Shown: piece after piece, positions 24,885 to 33,952 of the stretch | How positions within the stretch are numbered: the stretch's first letter is position 1 | Layout of the letters: every line of letters starts with the position of its first letter | Assembly: GCF_001613325.1 (NCBI RefSeq) | Contig: NZ_BDCD01000043.1 | Coordinates: 1-64,000, forward strand | Reading direction: 5' to 3' | DNA: 64,000 nt | Source of the DNA: Nocardia yamanashiensis NBRC 100130 | GTDB taxonomy: Bacteria > Actinomycetota > Actinomycetes > Mycobacteriales > Mycobacteriaceae | Notes under the pieces: model-generated | The model's input: only the letters and a program-made list of their open reading frames with translations | Database searches by the model: none | Told to the model about the DNA's origin: nothing | Made by a program: the position numbers and the translations under genes

Positions 24885-26363
24885 ATGGCGGAAGCGGCCG
24901 AAAACAACGGTGCCCCTACAACATTGATACCGGCACGAATAGATCGCCTGCCGTGGTCCGGATTTCATACCCGCCTCGTGATCGCGCTCGGGGTGGCGTG
25001 GGTGCTCGACGGTCTCGAGATCACCGTGGCGGGCGCGGTCGCCGACCTGCTCACCGAACCCGGGACATTGCATCTGTCCACCACCGCGGTCGGCCTGATG
25101 GCGACGGTCTATCTGGTAGGAGAAGTCGTCGGCGCCTTGGTCTTCGGCGACCTGTCCGATCGGCTCGGTCGGCGCAAACTCTTCCTGGTCACTTTGGCCA
25201 TCTATCTGTTCGGCAGCGGCTTGACCGCGCTCACCCTCGGCAACAGCGGCGGGTGGCTGGTGTTCCTGTATCTGACCAGATTCATCGCCGGGGTCGGCAT
25301 CGGCGGCGAGTACGCGGCCATCAATTCCGCCGTGGACGAACTGATCCCGGCCCGCTACCGCGGCCGGGTCGATATCGCGGTGAACGGAACCTATTGGGCC
25401 GGTGCGCTGATCGGGACGCTGGGCACCTACATTCTGCTCGACCGGCTCACCCCGGATCTGGGCTGGCGGCTCGGATTCCTGCTGGGACCCATCCTCGGGG
25501 TGGCGATCGTGCTCGTGCGGCGCAACCTTCCCGAAAGCCCACGCTGGCAGATCATGCACGGCCGCGAACCCCAGGCCGAGGAATCCATCGCCGAGATCGA
25601 GCGTGAAGTGGCGGCCAGCGGCGTCGAACTGCTCCCGGTCGATGAGGCACGAGCCGTGCGCGTCACACCCGCCAACCGGATCGGCTACCTCGCGCTGACC
25701 CGAGTCCTGTTCCGCGAGTACCCTTCTCGCGCGCTACTGGGCGCGGCACTGATGATCAGCCAGTCGTTCCTCTACAACGCTATCTTCTTCACCTACACGC
25801 TGGTGCTCGGCGCGTTCTACGACGTCCCTGCGACCAGCACGCCGCTCTACCTCGCAGCCTTCGCGATCGGAAACCTGATCGGCCCCTTGGCGCTCGGCCG
25901 CTACTTCGACACCGTCGGTCGCCGGGTCATGATCGCGGGCACCTACATTCTCTCGGGCGTCCTGCTGGCCGTCTCCGCCGCGCTGTTCTACGGCGGCTTG
26001 CTGAATGCCATCACTCAGACCTTGTGCTGGTGCGCGATCTTCTTCGTCGCCTCCGCCGGAGCCAGTTCCGCCTATCTCACCGTCAGTGAGATCTTCCCGC
26101 TCGAGGTGCGCGCCAAGGCGATCGCGGTGTTCTTCGCCATCGCGCAGCTCGTCGGCGCGCTCGGCCCGGTCGTCTACGGTGCGCTCATCGGTGACGGCAC
26201 CCGGCCGGACCGGCTGTTACTGGGATATCTGCTCGGCGCGACCATCATGATCGGCGGCGGGCTGATCGCCCGCGCCCTCGCTGTCGACGCCGAAGGCCGC
26301 TCGCTCGAGGACATCGCCGGACCTACCGAATCGGAGCATCTACCCAGCGAGAGGTCTTGGTAG
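24885..26363 (+). CDS. MFS transporter, sugar/metabolite-porter type
   Basis: A 492-residue, 12-helix major facilitator protein. MFS signature GDLSDRLGRRKL follows helix 2, FIAGVGIGGEYAAINSAVDELIP is the helix 4/5 signature of the Sugar_tr family, and LPESPRW precedes the central loop. A second-half GRYFDTVGRRVM motif is also present. Members carry sugars, aromatic acids or other carboxylates; the GEYAAINSAVDELIPARYRG pattern is common in metabolite:proton symporters. ATG 24885 is chosen because AGGAG sits 6 bases upstream; a GTG at 24792 would add 31 unlikely residues. Control by the adjacent AraC gene is plausible. Confidence 0.88.
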   Translation: MAEAAENNGAPTTLIPARIDRLPWSGFHTRLVIALGVAWVLDGLEITVAGAVADLLTEPGTLHLSTTAVGLMATVYLVGEVVGALVFGDLSDRLGRRKLFLVTLAIYLFGSGLTALTLGNSGGWLVFLYLTRFIAGVGIGGEYAAINSAVDELIPARYRGRVDIAVNGTYWAGALIGTLGTYILLDRLTPDLGWRLGFLLGPILGVAIVLVRRNLPESPRWQIMHGREPQAEESIAEIEREVAASGVELLPVDEARAVRVTPANRIGYLALTRVLFREYPSRALLGAALMISQSFLYNAIFFTYTLVLGAFYDVPATSTPLYLAAFAIGNLIGPLALGRYFDTVGRRVMIAGTYILSGVLLAVSAALFYGGLLNAITQTLCWCAIFFVASAGASSAYLTVSEIFPLEVRAKAIAVFFAIAQLVGALGPVVYGALIGDGTRPDRLLLGYLLGATIMIGGGLIARALAVDAEGRSLEDIAGPTESEHLPSERSW

Positions 26364-26427
26364 ACAACAGCATCGGCACGACCGGAAACGCCCGGCCGCG
26401 AAGCCGGCAGCCTGCCGCCAGTGCCGC

Positions 26428-28080
26428 GTGATCCCGAAGAAGGGCACCGCCGCCCCCGGACTGCGCATGGCGCTCACCCGGATCACACAGGACTTGCAGC
26501 GCATAACGCGGCGTCACGGCCGGGTGCTGCACGACGTCGGCGAGCGCCCGGCGCGAGTCGCACGGCAGGACGTCGAGGCGAAGCTGCGCCTCGACGACCG
26601 CCTCGGGCGCGAGATCGAGGCGAGCGGCCGACCGGGGCCGGTCAGGCTGACCAAAGCGTCCGGCCGCGACCTCCCGTCCCCGCAGAATGCCTCCGCGGCA
26701 CGCCATCTCGGTTCCTCGCTCCCGGCCAATACGCCTATCTCCGCGGCGGAGCGCCAATTCGCCGCCGAAGCGATCGCCGATCTGAAGAAACACTTCGGTC
26801 CGGCCGCGGATCTGGAATCACTGGTAACCCCGATCGAACCGGGTGACGTCGTCGCCGCGGCCCGGCGCCGTGCCACCCGCAATGCCCACTGGTGGCATGG
26901 ATTGTCCGAGGAACAGCGATCGGCGATGGTCCGGGTGCGGCCACATCTCATCGGCAATACCGACGGCATCCCCTATGCCTACCGGGACCGCGCGAATCGC
27001 CTTGCCATCACCCAGGATCTGGAAGCACATCTGGTCTGGCGGCCGACCGGCCGCCGCAGCGGGCTGCCGAAAGCCGAGTTGATGACGTTACGCAATATCG
27101 TTCGGATTCGTGATCATCTCGCGGACCTCGAACGGCGCGCTCACACACTCGGCGCTCGCGAAGTGCAGGTGCTCGCCTACAACCCGCGTGCCTATAAAGG
27201 CAACGGCCGAATCGTGGTCTCGATCGGCGACGCCGACCGCGCCGAGATCGTCACCCGGCACATCGGCGGCGTGGGCACCACGGCACGCAAACTGGAGAAC
27301 CGTGCGAGGCTGGTCGGCAACGAGTGGGAGATGACCACCCGCTACGCCGGCCACAACCGTATTGCCTCGATCATCGACATCGGCTACCGCCATCCGATCG
27401 CGATGCTGCCGCCCGAACCGGCCAAACCGATCTTCGCCGAAGTCGGCGGTTACGTGGTGACGCGGGACCTGGTGAGCTACAACGCGACCCGGGATGCTTG
27501 GGCGGGTCTGCCCGGCGGCGCGACAGAGCCGCGCCTGCACACCCTCCTCGGGCACAGTTTCGGCTCGACCACGATCTGTCACGCCGGCCAGGGCGGTCGA
27601 CTGGCCGGTGAGATCGACCAGATCATCCTGTCCGGGGCTCCCGGTGCCGGACCGCTCACCCGCGCCGCCGATTTCGGCATCGGCAAACAGAACGTCTACG
27701 TGCTCGCCTCCCACCGCGACCCGGTCACCGTGGTCGGCGCGGACACTGCCGCCGGACAGGGCCGGTTCCTCAACACCGGCCACGGTCCCGACCCCGCGAA
27801 CGAGCGTTTCCATGCCGTCCGCGTCGCCGCAGAACCGCCCAGCACCCCGCCGTTCGACAATCCCAAGCGAATCCACACGGGATACAACGCCTTCGCCGAC
27901 ACACAGACCAGGCAACCCACCGAAGCACTGCACAGCATCGCGCTCATCGCCGCCGGCCGGGGCGACGAGGCGATGCGAGTGGTGCACCGGCCCGCCGTCG
28001 ACACCCCGACCCTGCGGCATCGCATCGGAACCCTGCCGACCGATCCGGAGCAGGCCCGCGCCGCGCAACGGCAGGAGTGA
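26428..28080 (+). CDS. Alpha/beta hydrolase, DUF1023 family
   Basis: A 550-residue protein whose C-terminal ~350 residues are the actinobacterial DUF1023 alpha/beta hydrolase. Seen are NPRAYKGNGRIVVSIGD, then the nucleophile elbow LLGHSFGSTT and downstream ASHRDPVTVVG with candidate Asp and a His near GPDPANERFHAV. The N-terminal ~190 residues are helical and Arg/Ala-rich, as often seen in this family, where helical domains resembling ESX substrates precede the hydrolase. There is no signal peptide. Substrate unknown. It lies 64 bp after the MFS gene on the same strand and converges on the gamma-glutamyltransferase gene with 15 bp between stops. The start is uncertain; ATG 26467 is also in frame. 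Confidence 0.75.
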   Translation: MIPKKGTAAPGLRMALTRITQDLQRITRRHGRVLHDVGERPARVARQDVEAKLRLDDRLGREIEASGRPGPVRLTKASGRDLPSPQNASAARHLGSSLPANTPISAAERQFAAEAIADLKKHFGPAADLESLVTPIEPGDVVAAARRRATRNAHWWHGLSEEQRSAMVRVRPHLIGNTDGIPYAYRDRANRLAITQDLEAHLVWRPTGRRSGLPKAELMTLRNIVRIRDHLADLERRAHTLGAREVQVLAYNPRAYKGNGRIVVSIGDADRAEIVTRHIGGVGTTARKLENRARLVGNEWEMTTRYAGHNRIASIIDIGYRHPIAMLPPEPAKPIFAEVGGYVVTRDLVSYNATRDAWAGLPGGATEPRLHTLLGHSFGSTTICHAGQGGRLAGEIDQIILSGAPGAGPLTRAADFGIGKQNVYVLASHRDPVTVVGADTAAGQGRFLNTGHGPDPANERFHAVRVAAEPPSTPPFDNPKRIHTGYNAFADTQTRQPTEALHSIALIAAGRGDEAMRVVHRPAVDTPTLRHRIGTLPTDPEQARAAQRQE

Positions 28081-28095
28081 AAACCCGGCGCTCCC

Positions 28096-30168
28096 TCAGC
28101 GGTTGAGCAGATCTCCCAGCACGACGCCTTCCCGGCGGGGATCGGCGCCACCCACCCAGCCGTCGGCTTCACGCACGAGCGCCGAAGCGCCGCTGATCTG
28201 CGGCGTCGTCGAGACCTGATGACCCAGCTGCCGCAGTTTCGATGCCAGCGGATCGTGGACGCCATTGTCGGTGGCGTCGATCGCCGGGTTTTCCCCGCCG
28301 AGACCGGTGACCGGTGAGTTGGTAGCGCCGAAGGTCACCAGGGATACCGCCTGCTGCGGATTCAACCCCCAATCAAGAAGCGCCACCAGGGTTTTCACCA
28401 CGTACTGGATGATCACCGCACCGCCGGGTGAACCCGTGACGTAGGTCAGCGGGCCGCGGGTACCGTCGAGATTCCGCTCGAAAACCAGGGTGGGAGCCAT
28501 CGAACTGCGAGGGCGTTTTCCGGCCTCGATGCGATTGGCCACCGGCACGCCGTCGGCGCCGATCGGCTCGGCCGCGAAATCGGTGAGCTGATTGTTGAGC
28601 ACGATGCCGTCGACCAGATGGAAAGAGCCGAAGGCGGATTCGACGGAAGTGGTCATGGTGGCGGCATTGCCGTAGCGGTCGACGACGGAAATATGACTGG
28701 TGCCGTGCTCGGGCGGCTGCGGTCCGACGCCGACGGGAACCGCGCCGAAATCGCCCGGCTTGGCGGTGCCCATGCTGCGATTGGGGTCGATCAGCCTCGC
28801 ACGCTGCTTCAGGTAGTCCTGATTCAGCAGAGTCTGGGGCGAACCACCCGGCAACGCAACGAAATCGGGATCCGCGACGTACTTGTCACGATCGGCGTAG
28901 GCGAGACGTTCCGCCTCGGCGATCAGATGGACGGCCGCGGCCGCGGGAACGCCGCCATTGCGGGCGGCATCCGTATCGCCCTCGGTCCCACTCGGTTTCA
29001 TCGAGGGGAGGTGGAAGTTGGCGAGGATGCCCAGCGTCGCCGCCACGGTGATGCCGCCCGATGAGGGGGCGGGCATACCGCATACCTCGCGGGTGCGATA
29101 CGGCGCGCATACCGCGGTCCGCTTCTTCGCCCGGTACGACGCGAGGTCGGCCGCCGACATCCGGCCCGGGGTGCGCCCGTTCGCCGCGGACTCCACGGCA
29201 GCCACGATATCGGCGGCGATCGCCCCGGTGTAGAAGGCGTCGGCCCCCTCGCTCGCCAGCGCCGAGAGCGCCTTGGCCATAGCAGGGTTGGTCAACGTCG
29301 ACCCCGCGGGCTTGGCGGTGCCGTCCGCGCGCAGGAAGTACTGCTTGGCGTTGTCATCGCGGGCCAGCCCGGCGGCGGAGTCCGCGATCTGCCCGGCCAG
29401 TCGCGGACTTACCCGAAACCCGTTGTCGGCCAAGGAGATCGCGGGATCGAACAGCTCACGCCAGGCTTGCTTTCCGTGTTCGCGATGCACCAGCTCCAGT
29501 AGACGCGGTATGCCCGGGACGCCGACAGACCGGCCGGACTCACGGGTGTTCGGTTGCGGTGCGGCGTGATCGGTTTCGCTGACCCAGCGCAAATAGTCGC
29601 CGTTCGCGGCGGCCGGCGCGGTCTCACGACCGTCATAGGCGTCGAGGGTCTTGGCCGTGCCGTCGTAGTAGAGCACGAACCCGCCGCCGCCCAGCCCCGA
29701 AGCCTGAGGTTCGACCAGGCCCAGCACGGTCTGGGCGACGACCAGGGCGTCCGCCGCCGTTCCACCGTCCAACAGCACACGGCACGCGGCCTCGGTCGCG
29801 ATCGGATTCGCGGTGGATACCGCGAAGGACCGCGTTCGCACCGGCGTCATACCGGAGCGGTAGCCGCTGCTGATCTCGGGGTGCCGACTCAGATCCGTCG
29901 TAGACTGTCCGTCCCGGGCTGCGGCCGACACCGGTACCCCGTTCGACGCCGCGACACAATTCTCCGGTCCGGTACCGGCCCCCGGTGAGCAAGCGGTGAT
30001 CGAACCGAACAACAGCGCGGCGGCGACAACGCAGCTCAACCGTCCGGCGCCGCTTCGACGCTCCCGCCCGGTCCGGTGTACGCCGGCGGGGAGTCCGGCA
30101 GTTGCGCTCAGGTGTGGTTCGTTTGAATCACGTGCTACTGCAACGGTGTTCCAGTTCTTCAGACGCAT
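28096..30168 (-). CDS. ggt: Gamma-glutamyltransferase, predicted lipoprotein
   Basis: Cleaves gamma-glutamyl bonds, for example of glutathione-like thiols, outside the membrane. The precursor is about 690 residues. A lipoprotein signal ends in the lipobox ITAC, followed by the large subunit (VSTANPIATEAACRVLLDGGTAADA, SGLGGGGFVLYYDG). The autocatalytic site is in HGTSHISVVD, where the Thr before SH is the nucleophile that starts the small subunit. SVESAFGS and a GSPGGAVII oxyanion-type loop follow. Length and motif order match bacterial GGT/GgtB lipoproteins. Start is chosen at ATG 30168, shortly before the signal; longer starts exist up to 30330. With glutamate dehydrogenase and the permease it adds to glutamate-related functions in the window, but it has its own promoter. 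Confidence 0.92.
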   Translation of the reverse strand: MRLKNWNTVAVARDSNEPHLSATAGLPAGVHRTGRERRSGAGRLSCVVAAALLFGSITACSPGAGTGPENCVAASNGVPVSAAARDGQSTTDLSRHPEISSGYRSGMTPVRTRSFAVSTANPIATEAACRVLLDGGTAADALVVAQTVLGLVEPQASGLGGGGFVLYYDGTAKTLDAYDGRETAPAAANGDYLRWVSETDHAAPQPNTRESGRSVGVPGIPRLLELVHREHGKQAWRELFDPAISLADNGFRVSPRLAGQIADSAAGLARDDNAKQYFLRADGTAKPAGSTLTNPAMAKALSALASEGADAFYTGAIAADIVAAVESAANGRTPGRMSAADLASYRAKKRTAVCAPYRTREVCGMPAPSSGGITVAATLGILANFHLPSMKPSGTEGDTDAARNGGVPAAAAVHLIAEAERLAYADRDKYVADPDFVALPGGSPQTLLNQDYLKQRARLIDPNRSMGTAKPGDFGAVPVGVGPQPPEHGTSHISVVDRYGNAATMTTSVESAFGSFHLVDGIVLNNQLTDFAAEPIGADGVPVANRIEAGKRPRSSMAPTLVFERNLDGTRGPLTYVTGSPGGAVIIQYVVKTLVALLDWGLNPQQAVSLVTFGATNSPVTGLGGENPAIDATDNGVHDPLASKLRQLGHQVSTTPQISGASALVREADGWVGGADPRREGVVLGDLLNR

Positions 30169-30507
30169 GCTCAGACTGAACCCTTCGCTCTCGCGCCGGA
30201 CCTTACGGTGTGCATCGCGGCTGAAGGCACGTCGGAACGACTTGACCGCGTACGGCGGTGACGAGGGGGCGTGCCGGGATGACGCGTGGACGTCGAGTGC
30301 CGGTGCGGTACGGGATGGCAGGCGCCTCATTCCCGGAATCTATCGCTGCCGGTGGGGGATTCGCCGATCCCGGCATCCCGCCGATGGGAAGGCGAGCTTC
30401 GGTCCGGGCATCTCCAGGCGTGAGATTTTTGTTCAAGACCGCGACACACCCGCCCCGCCACGCTGGATAGCGATTGTTCCGACACGACGAGAGGTTTCGA
30501 GAAGCAA
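30169..30507. other. Divergent promoter region of ggt and the lactate-permease-type gene
   Basis: About 340 bp between divergent starts. No gene or clear palindrome seen; neither motif A nor motif B occurs here. Confidence 0.45.
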
Positions 30508-32040
30508 ATGATGTGGGTACTGGCGGTACTCCCGCTGATCGTGGTGCTGGCGATGATCACCGGCCTGCGGCGGCCCGCGCACTGGGCCGCCGCGGCCGGT
30601 GCGCTCGCCGCGGTGATAATCGTCTGGTGGCGGCCGGAATTCGCGGTACCGGGTGAGCGGCTCGGCGCGGGAGCAGGCGCGGCGGGCCTGCTGGTGCTCA
30701 ATGCCGCCGCGGTCATGCTGCCCGGCGTCTACCTCAGCCAGGTGCTCACCCGCCGCGGCGTACACGAATCCTTGCAGGAATGGGTACGCGCGCTACCGCT
30801 GTCCGGCCCGGCGAAGATCGCACTCGTCGTGGCCGGCATCGCGCCGACCGTGGAGGCGCTCACCGGATTCGGAGTATCGCTGCTGGTCACCGTCCCGGTG
30901 CTGCTGGCCCTCGCCCCGCCCGCGACCGCGCTGCGACAGGCGATGCTCGGAATGAACATCATGCCGTGGGGGACCCTGGGGCTGGCTACCGTCATCGGGG
31001 CCGCGCTCGCCGGTGTCTCGGTGACCACATTGGGAACCGCCACCGCTGTCACCAGCGCCCTGATCTTCCCCCTGCTGACCGTCTGGGCCGCGCTGTTGTC
31101 CCGCCCGGAACGACGCCTCCGCACCGCGGTCCTGGCCGCCGGAGCCGGGGGAGTGCTCGCGTCGGGCCTGTTGATCAGCAATCGACTGGGAGTGGTTCCT
31201 CCGGCGGGTGTATTGGCCGGATTATTCACCTCCGCAATGGGATTGGCCCTGTGCGCGCTACGGCGACCCCGGGCGTCCGAGCCCTCCGAGGTACTCGCTC
31301 ATACCGCTGCGGCTACCGGAAACGTCGAGCGTCACCACGAGATCAACCGGGAGGACCGGCACGGCGCCACGGGCGGACTGATCCCGCCGCGCCCGGTCCT
31401 GCACGCCTACGGACTGGTCCTGGGCGGAATCGCCGTGCTGCGCATCGCCACCGCCGCCGGTGTCGCTCCCTTAGCGCTGCACACCGGCGGCGCGAGCTTC
31501 GCACTCCTGTCCTCGCCCGGTCTCCCGCTGCTGGCCGCCGCCCTGCTGCTGGACCGCGGACGTCCACATCTACTCGATGCCCGCGCCGCCATGAACCGCG
31601 TCACCCGGCCCCTGCTCGCCCTGACCGGCTTCGTGATCCTGGGCCGCCTGATGGCCGACAGCGGAATGATCAGCGCTCTGGGGGATGCGCTCGCCAACGC
31701 TCCGACCATGGTAATCGCCTGCGCCGCACCCGCACTCGGCATGCTCAGCGGCTTCGTCACCGGCTCGAACGTCGGCGGCGACGTGCTGATGATGTCACTG
31801 CAACAAGACCTCGCGCCCACCGGCCTCGGCACCTGGTTCGCCGCGTTGCAGAACAGCGCCGCCGGCCACACCGTATTCACCTCGCTGCCGATGATCATGC
31901 TCATCCTGGCGGTGGCCGGTGATCGCGCCACGAACGCGGGTGTCTCCGAACATGTGCTGCTGCGCTTCGGGTTACGCGTGGCAGCCGGCATCTACCTCGT
32001 CCTCGCGGCGGTGGCGATCATGGTGATGGCGGTCGTCTGA
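30508..32040 (+). CDS. L-lactate permease (LctP) family transporter
   Basis: A 510-residue membrane protein with about 13 hydrophobic helices. Family features are the helix-rich start, APTVEALTGFGVSLLVTVPVLLAL (the E-x-x-T-G-F-G signature of LctP proteins), LGMNIMPWGTLGLATVIGAALAG, and the C-terminal GMLSGFVTGSNVGGDVLMMSLQQD and AALQNSAAGH segments. LctP members import lactate or glycolate with protons. A hydrophilic loop of about 40 residues near residue 260 is longer than usual. ATG start with GAGAA upstream; no partner gene. It ends 90 bp from the convergent ESX-type gene. Confidence 0.85.
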   Translation: MMWVLAVLPLIVVLAMITGLRRPAHWAAAAGALAAVIIVWWRPEFAVPGERLGAGAGAAGLLVLNAAAVMLPGVYLSQVLTRRGVHESLQEWVRALPLSGPAKIALVVAGIAPTVEALTGFGVSLLVTVPVLLALAPPATALRQAMLGMNIMPWGTLGLATVIGAALAGVSVTTLGTATAVTSALIFPLLTVWAALLSRPERRLRTAVLAAGAGGVLASGLLISNRLGVVPPAGVLAGLFTSAMGLALCALRRPRASEPSEVLAHTAAATGNVERHHEINREDRHGATGGLIPPRPVLHAYGLVLGGIAVLRIATAAGVAPLALHTGGASFALLSSPGLPLLAAALLLDRGRPHLLDARAAMNRVTRPLLALTGFVILGRLMADSGMISALGDALANAPTMVIACAAPALGMLSGFVTGSNVGGDVLMMSLQQDLAPTGLGTWFAALQNSAAGHTVFTSLPMIMLILAVAGDRATNAGVSEHVLLRFGLRVAAGIYLVLAAVAIMVMAVV

Positions 32041-32130
32041 CAGCTCTCCCGGCGCGCGCCAATCACCGCCACGTCACAGACGAAAGCTGCATCGCGTGCG
32101 ACCGCGCGCCGACGGCCGCACGCGATGGAT

Positions 32131-33243
32131 TTATCGCTTGTCCGGAGGTACCGGTGCTGGCCCAGGCGGCGGTACGGGCAGCGACTTCGAGACGTCGCCT
32201 TGGAGCGGGACCGGGTCCTGTCCCACGGCCAGTGGTACATCGAGAGGTGGAGTCATTTCTATCTCTCGGAGATTCGGTGTGTGTGGCTTCGATAGATCGA
32301 CATCGGAACTAGGTGGTACTACTACGCCACCCTTGTCAGGGGTTGACGCGTGCCCCGCGCTCGCGCCTGGAGGTATGTTCGAGCGCAGCGCCTGGCCTAG
32401 AGCAGCGAGTTCGGCGGGACTGTAAGGCCGGCTCGACCCCAGCGCTTTCCAGAGGGCGGCGACCTCGCTGGCCGAGGTTGCCTGTGCCAGCAGCCCGGTG
32501 AAGGAGTTGTACTCGGCTGGGGTCATATCCCTGCGGCGTTGATTTGCCGTAGCCATCTCGGTCGGGGTCAACAGATCGGCGAGATAGGCAGAGGCGAGGG
32601 CACCGTCAGGATCCTTCAGGAACCGTGCTCCGGGTGAGTCCCGAATCGCCGATTCGAGCCGGTCGATGTAAGCCTGCACGTTTTCCGTCGCGGTCTTCGC
32701 GGCTGTGAGCCGGTCTGTACACCCCTGTAACGCGATTTCCCGGATCGGGGACAAGGCCAGTTCGTAATCTGCCCCTCTCGGCGGGGATTGCGCAAGGATC
32801 GCATCGATGCGCTCGGCGGCGTCTTGCAGTAGCGCACAGCCGTTTCGATCACGATCGTGCGCTTGGCGGAGGTCGTCGTGGAAGTCGTTCAGCGTGGCAT
32901 GGCCGGTTTCATAACTAGCGGTGATGCCCTGTGCTTGAACGGTCGACGCATCCAACACCTCGGTATGCGTATCGGCCGCTCTACCGCGCCATGCTTCCGG
33001 GAGGTCGGACGAGGTCACGGTGTGCAGCGCGGCGTTGGCCTTTTTCGATGCATCCGCCGCGATGCGGTAAATCTCTGCCTGCGCGAAAACTGCGGCCGGA
33101 TCACCCTTCGGTGCGAGCTTCGGCGACATCGCCGACTTGATCGTGACCGCCAAGGCCTCCGCCTCGGGTCGGCCATATCTGAAATTCAGGGCCTTGAGCG
33201 ATTCCCACAGACTTCGCAGCTGCCGCACATCACCCTCGCTCAT
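32131..33243 (-). CDS. ESX-substrate-like protein with WXG-type motif, no toxin domain
   Basis: A 370-residue, largely helical protein without a signal peptide. A WXG100-like turn (EAWRGRAAD, Trp85) follows a helical N-domain and a long coiled-coil-like stretch covers ~95-200. Residues ~225-285 form a short module (LTPTEMATANQRRRDM ... AEVAALWKALG-type ending) that recurs in the protein at 36990. The last 75 residues are a Pro-rich tail (PVPPPGPAPVPP). The start ATG overlaps the upstream partner's stop (ATGA). The layout is that of type VII-exported polymorphic proteins, but where the relative at 36990 carries a catalytic domain this one has only the Pro-rich tail. Possibly a truncated effector or a surface protein (inference). 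Confidence 0.65.
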   Translation of the reverse strand: MSEGDVRQLRSLWESLKALNFRYGRPEAEALAVTIKSAMSPKLAPKGDPAAVFAQAEIYRIAADASKKANAALHTVTSSDLPEAWRGRAADTHTEVLDASTVQAQGITASYETGHATLNDFHDDLRQAHDRDRNGCALLQDAAERIDAILAQSPPRGADYELALSPIREIALQGCTDRLTAAKTATENVQAYIDRLESAIRDSPGARFLKDPDGALASAYLADLLTPTEMATANQRRRDMTPAEYNSFTGLLAQATSASEVAALWKALGSSRPYSPAELAALGQALRSNIPPGASAGHASTPDKGGVVVPPSSDVDLSKPHTPNLREIEMTPPLDVPLAVGQDPVPLQGDVSKSLPVPPPGPAPVPPDKR

Positions 33244-33815
33244 CCCTGCCGCCCTTCCACCCTTGATTCGCCTAGCACCTCAGCACCCAAGACCTTTGGG
33301 GGCACCTCGGGTATCGGCGGCATCTGCTCACCCCTGTGCATCAATTCGACCAGGTCTCGATCCATCTGCTCGATCTTGTCGAGCTTCTGAGTCAGACTCT
33401 CCAGCCCGGACGGGTCGACGCTTATCGGCTGAGTTTGGTCGATGGCGTGGGTATGTGTCAGCCGCGAGAGAATGTCCGTCGAGCCGGGGTCACCGGTCAT
33501 GGCCGAGGTCACGAGCGCGTGCCCCGCCGCATCGACCTGCTCGAAGGCTGTTCCCGCGTCGCTGCAGGACGACGCGACTTTCCGCAAGGTACGCGTAGCG
33601 GACTCCGCGTCGCTCGAACAGGATCTGTGGAATCTCGCTACGGCCGGCCCGAGCTCACCGAACATCTTCGGTTCGATACTCATGATGTCGGGATTCGCGA
33701 TCGCCACGCCGGACATCTCGTTGGCGGCCTCGGCGATTCCCGCGACGGCTTTCCCGAACCTATCCGGGTTGAACAACACCTGATTTCCGGTTGGTTCGAT
33801 CCGATCGATCGCCAT
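33240..33815 (-). CDS. ESX-associated helical protein, partner of the downstream gene
   Basis: A 191-residue protein from ATG 33815, where GGGGAG lies just 3 bases upstream; an alternative start at 33845 would add ten residues. Residues ~20-110 are helical with the amphipathic pattern of EspC/ESX-1-associated proteins (FGKAVAGIAEAANEM ... FGELGPAVARFHRSCSSDAESATRTLRKVASSCSDAGTAFEQVDAAG). The C-terminus is acidic and Pro-rich. No signal peptide. It is coupled by a 4-base overlap to the WXG-type gene, as co-secreted ESX partners usually are. A degenerate motif B (CCACCA-GTGC-TGGGAG) lies 64 bp upstream. Confidence 0.65.
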   Translation of the reverse strand: MAIDRIEPTGNQVLFNPDRFGKAVAGIAEAANEMSGVAIANPDIMSIEPKMFGELGPAVARFHRSCSSDAESATRTLRKVASSCSDAGTAFEQVDAAGHALVTSAMTGDPGSTDILSRLTHTHAIDQTQPISVDPSGLESLTQKLDKIEQMDRDLVELMHRGEQMPPIPEVPPKVLGAEVLGESRVEGRQG

Positions 33816-33878
33816 GAGCTCCCCTGGGTAGGTCATTAGTGGCAAAAGGCGAAACTAACATCGGAGCGGAACCCGGAC

Positions 33879-33894
33879 CCACCAGTGCTGGGAG
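33879..33894. promoter_or_regulatory. Degenerate motif B upstream of the ESX-type pair
   Basis: CCACCA-GTGC-TGGGAG, one good half-site and a CCA/TGG core, 64 bp before ATG 33815, within the distance range of the better copies. Confidence 0.3.
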
Positions 33895-33952
33895 TTTGTA
33901 TCCACGAGAAGATAAGTGCCGCTACACTTTCAAACGGCCCGAGGCCATGTAA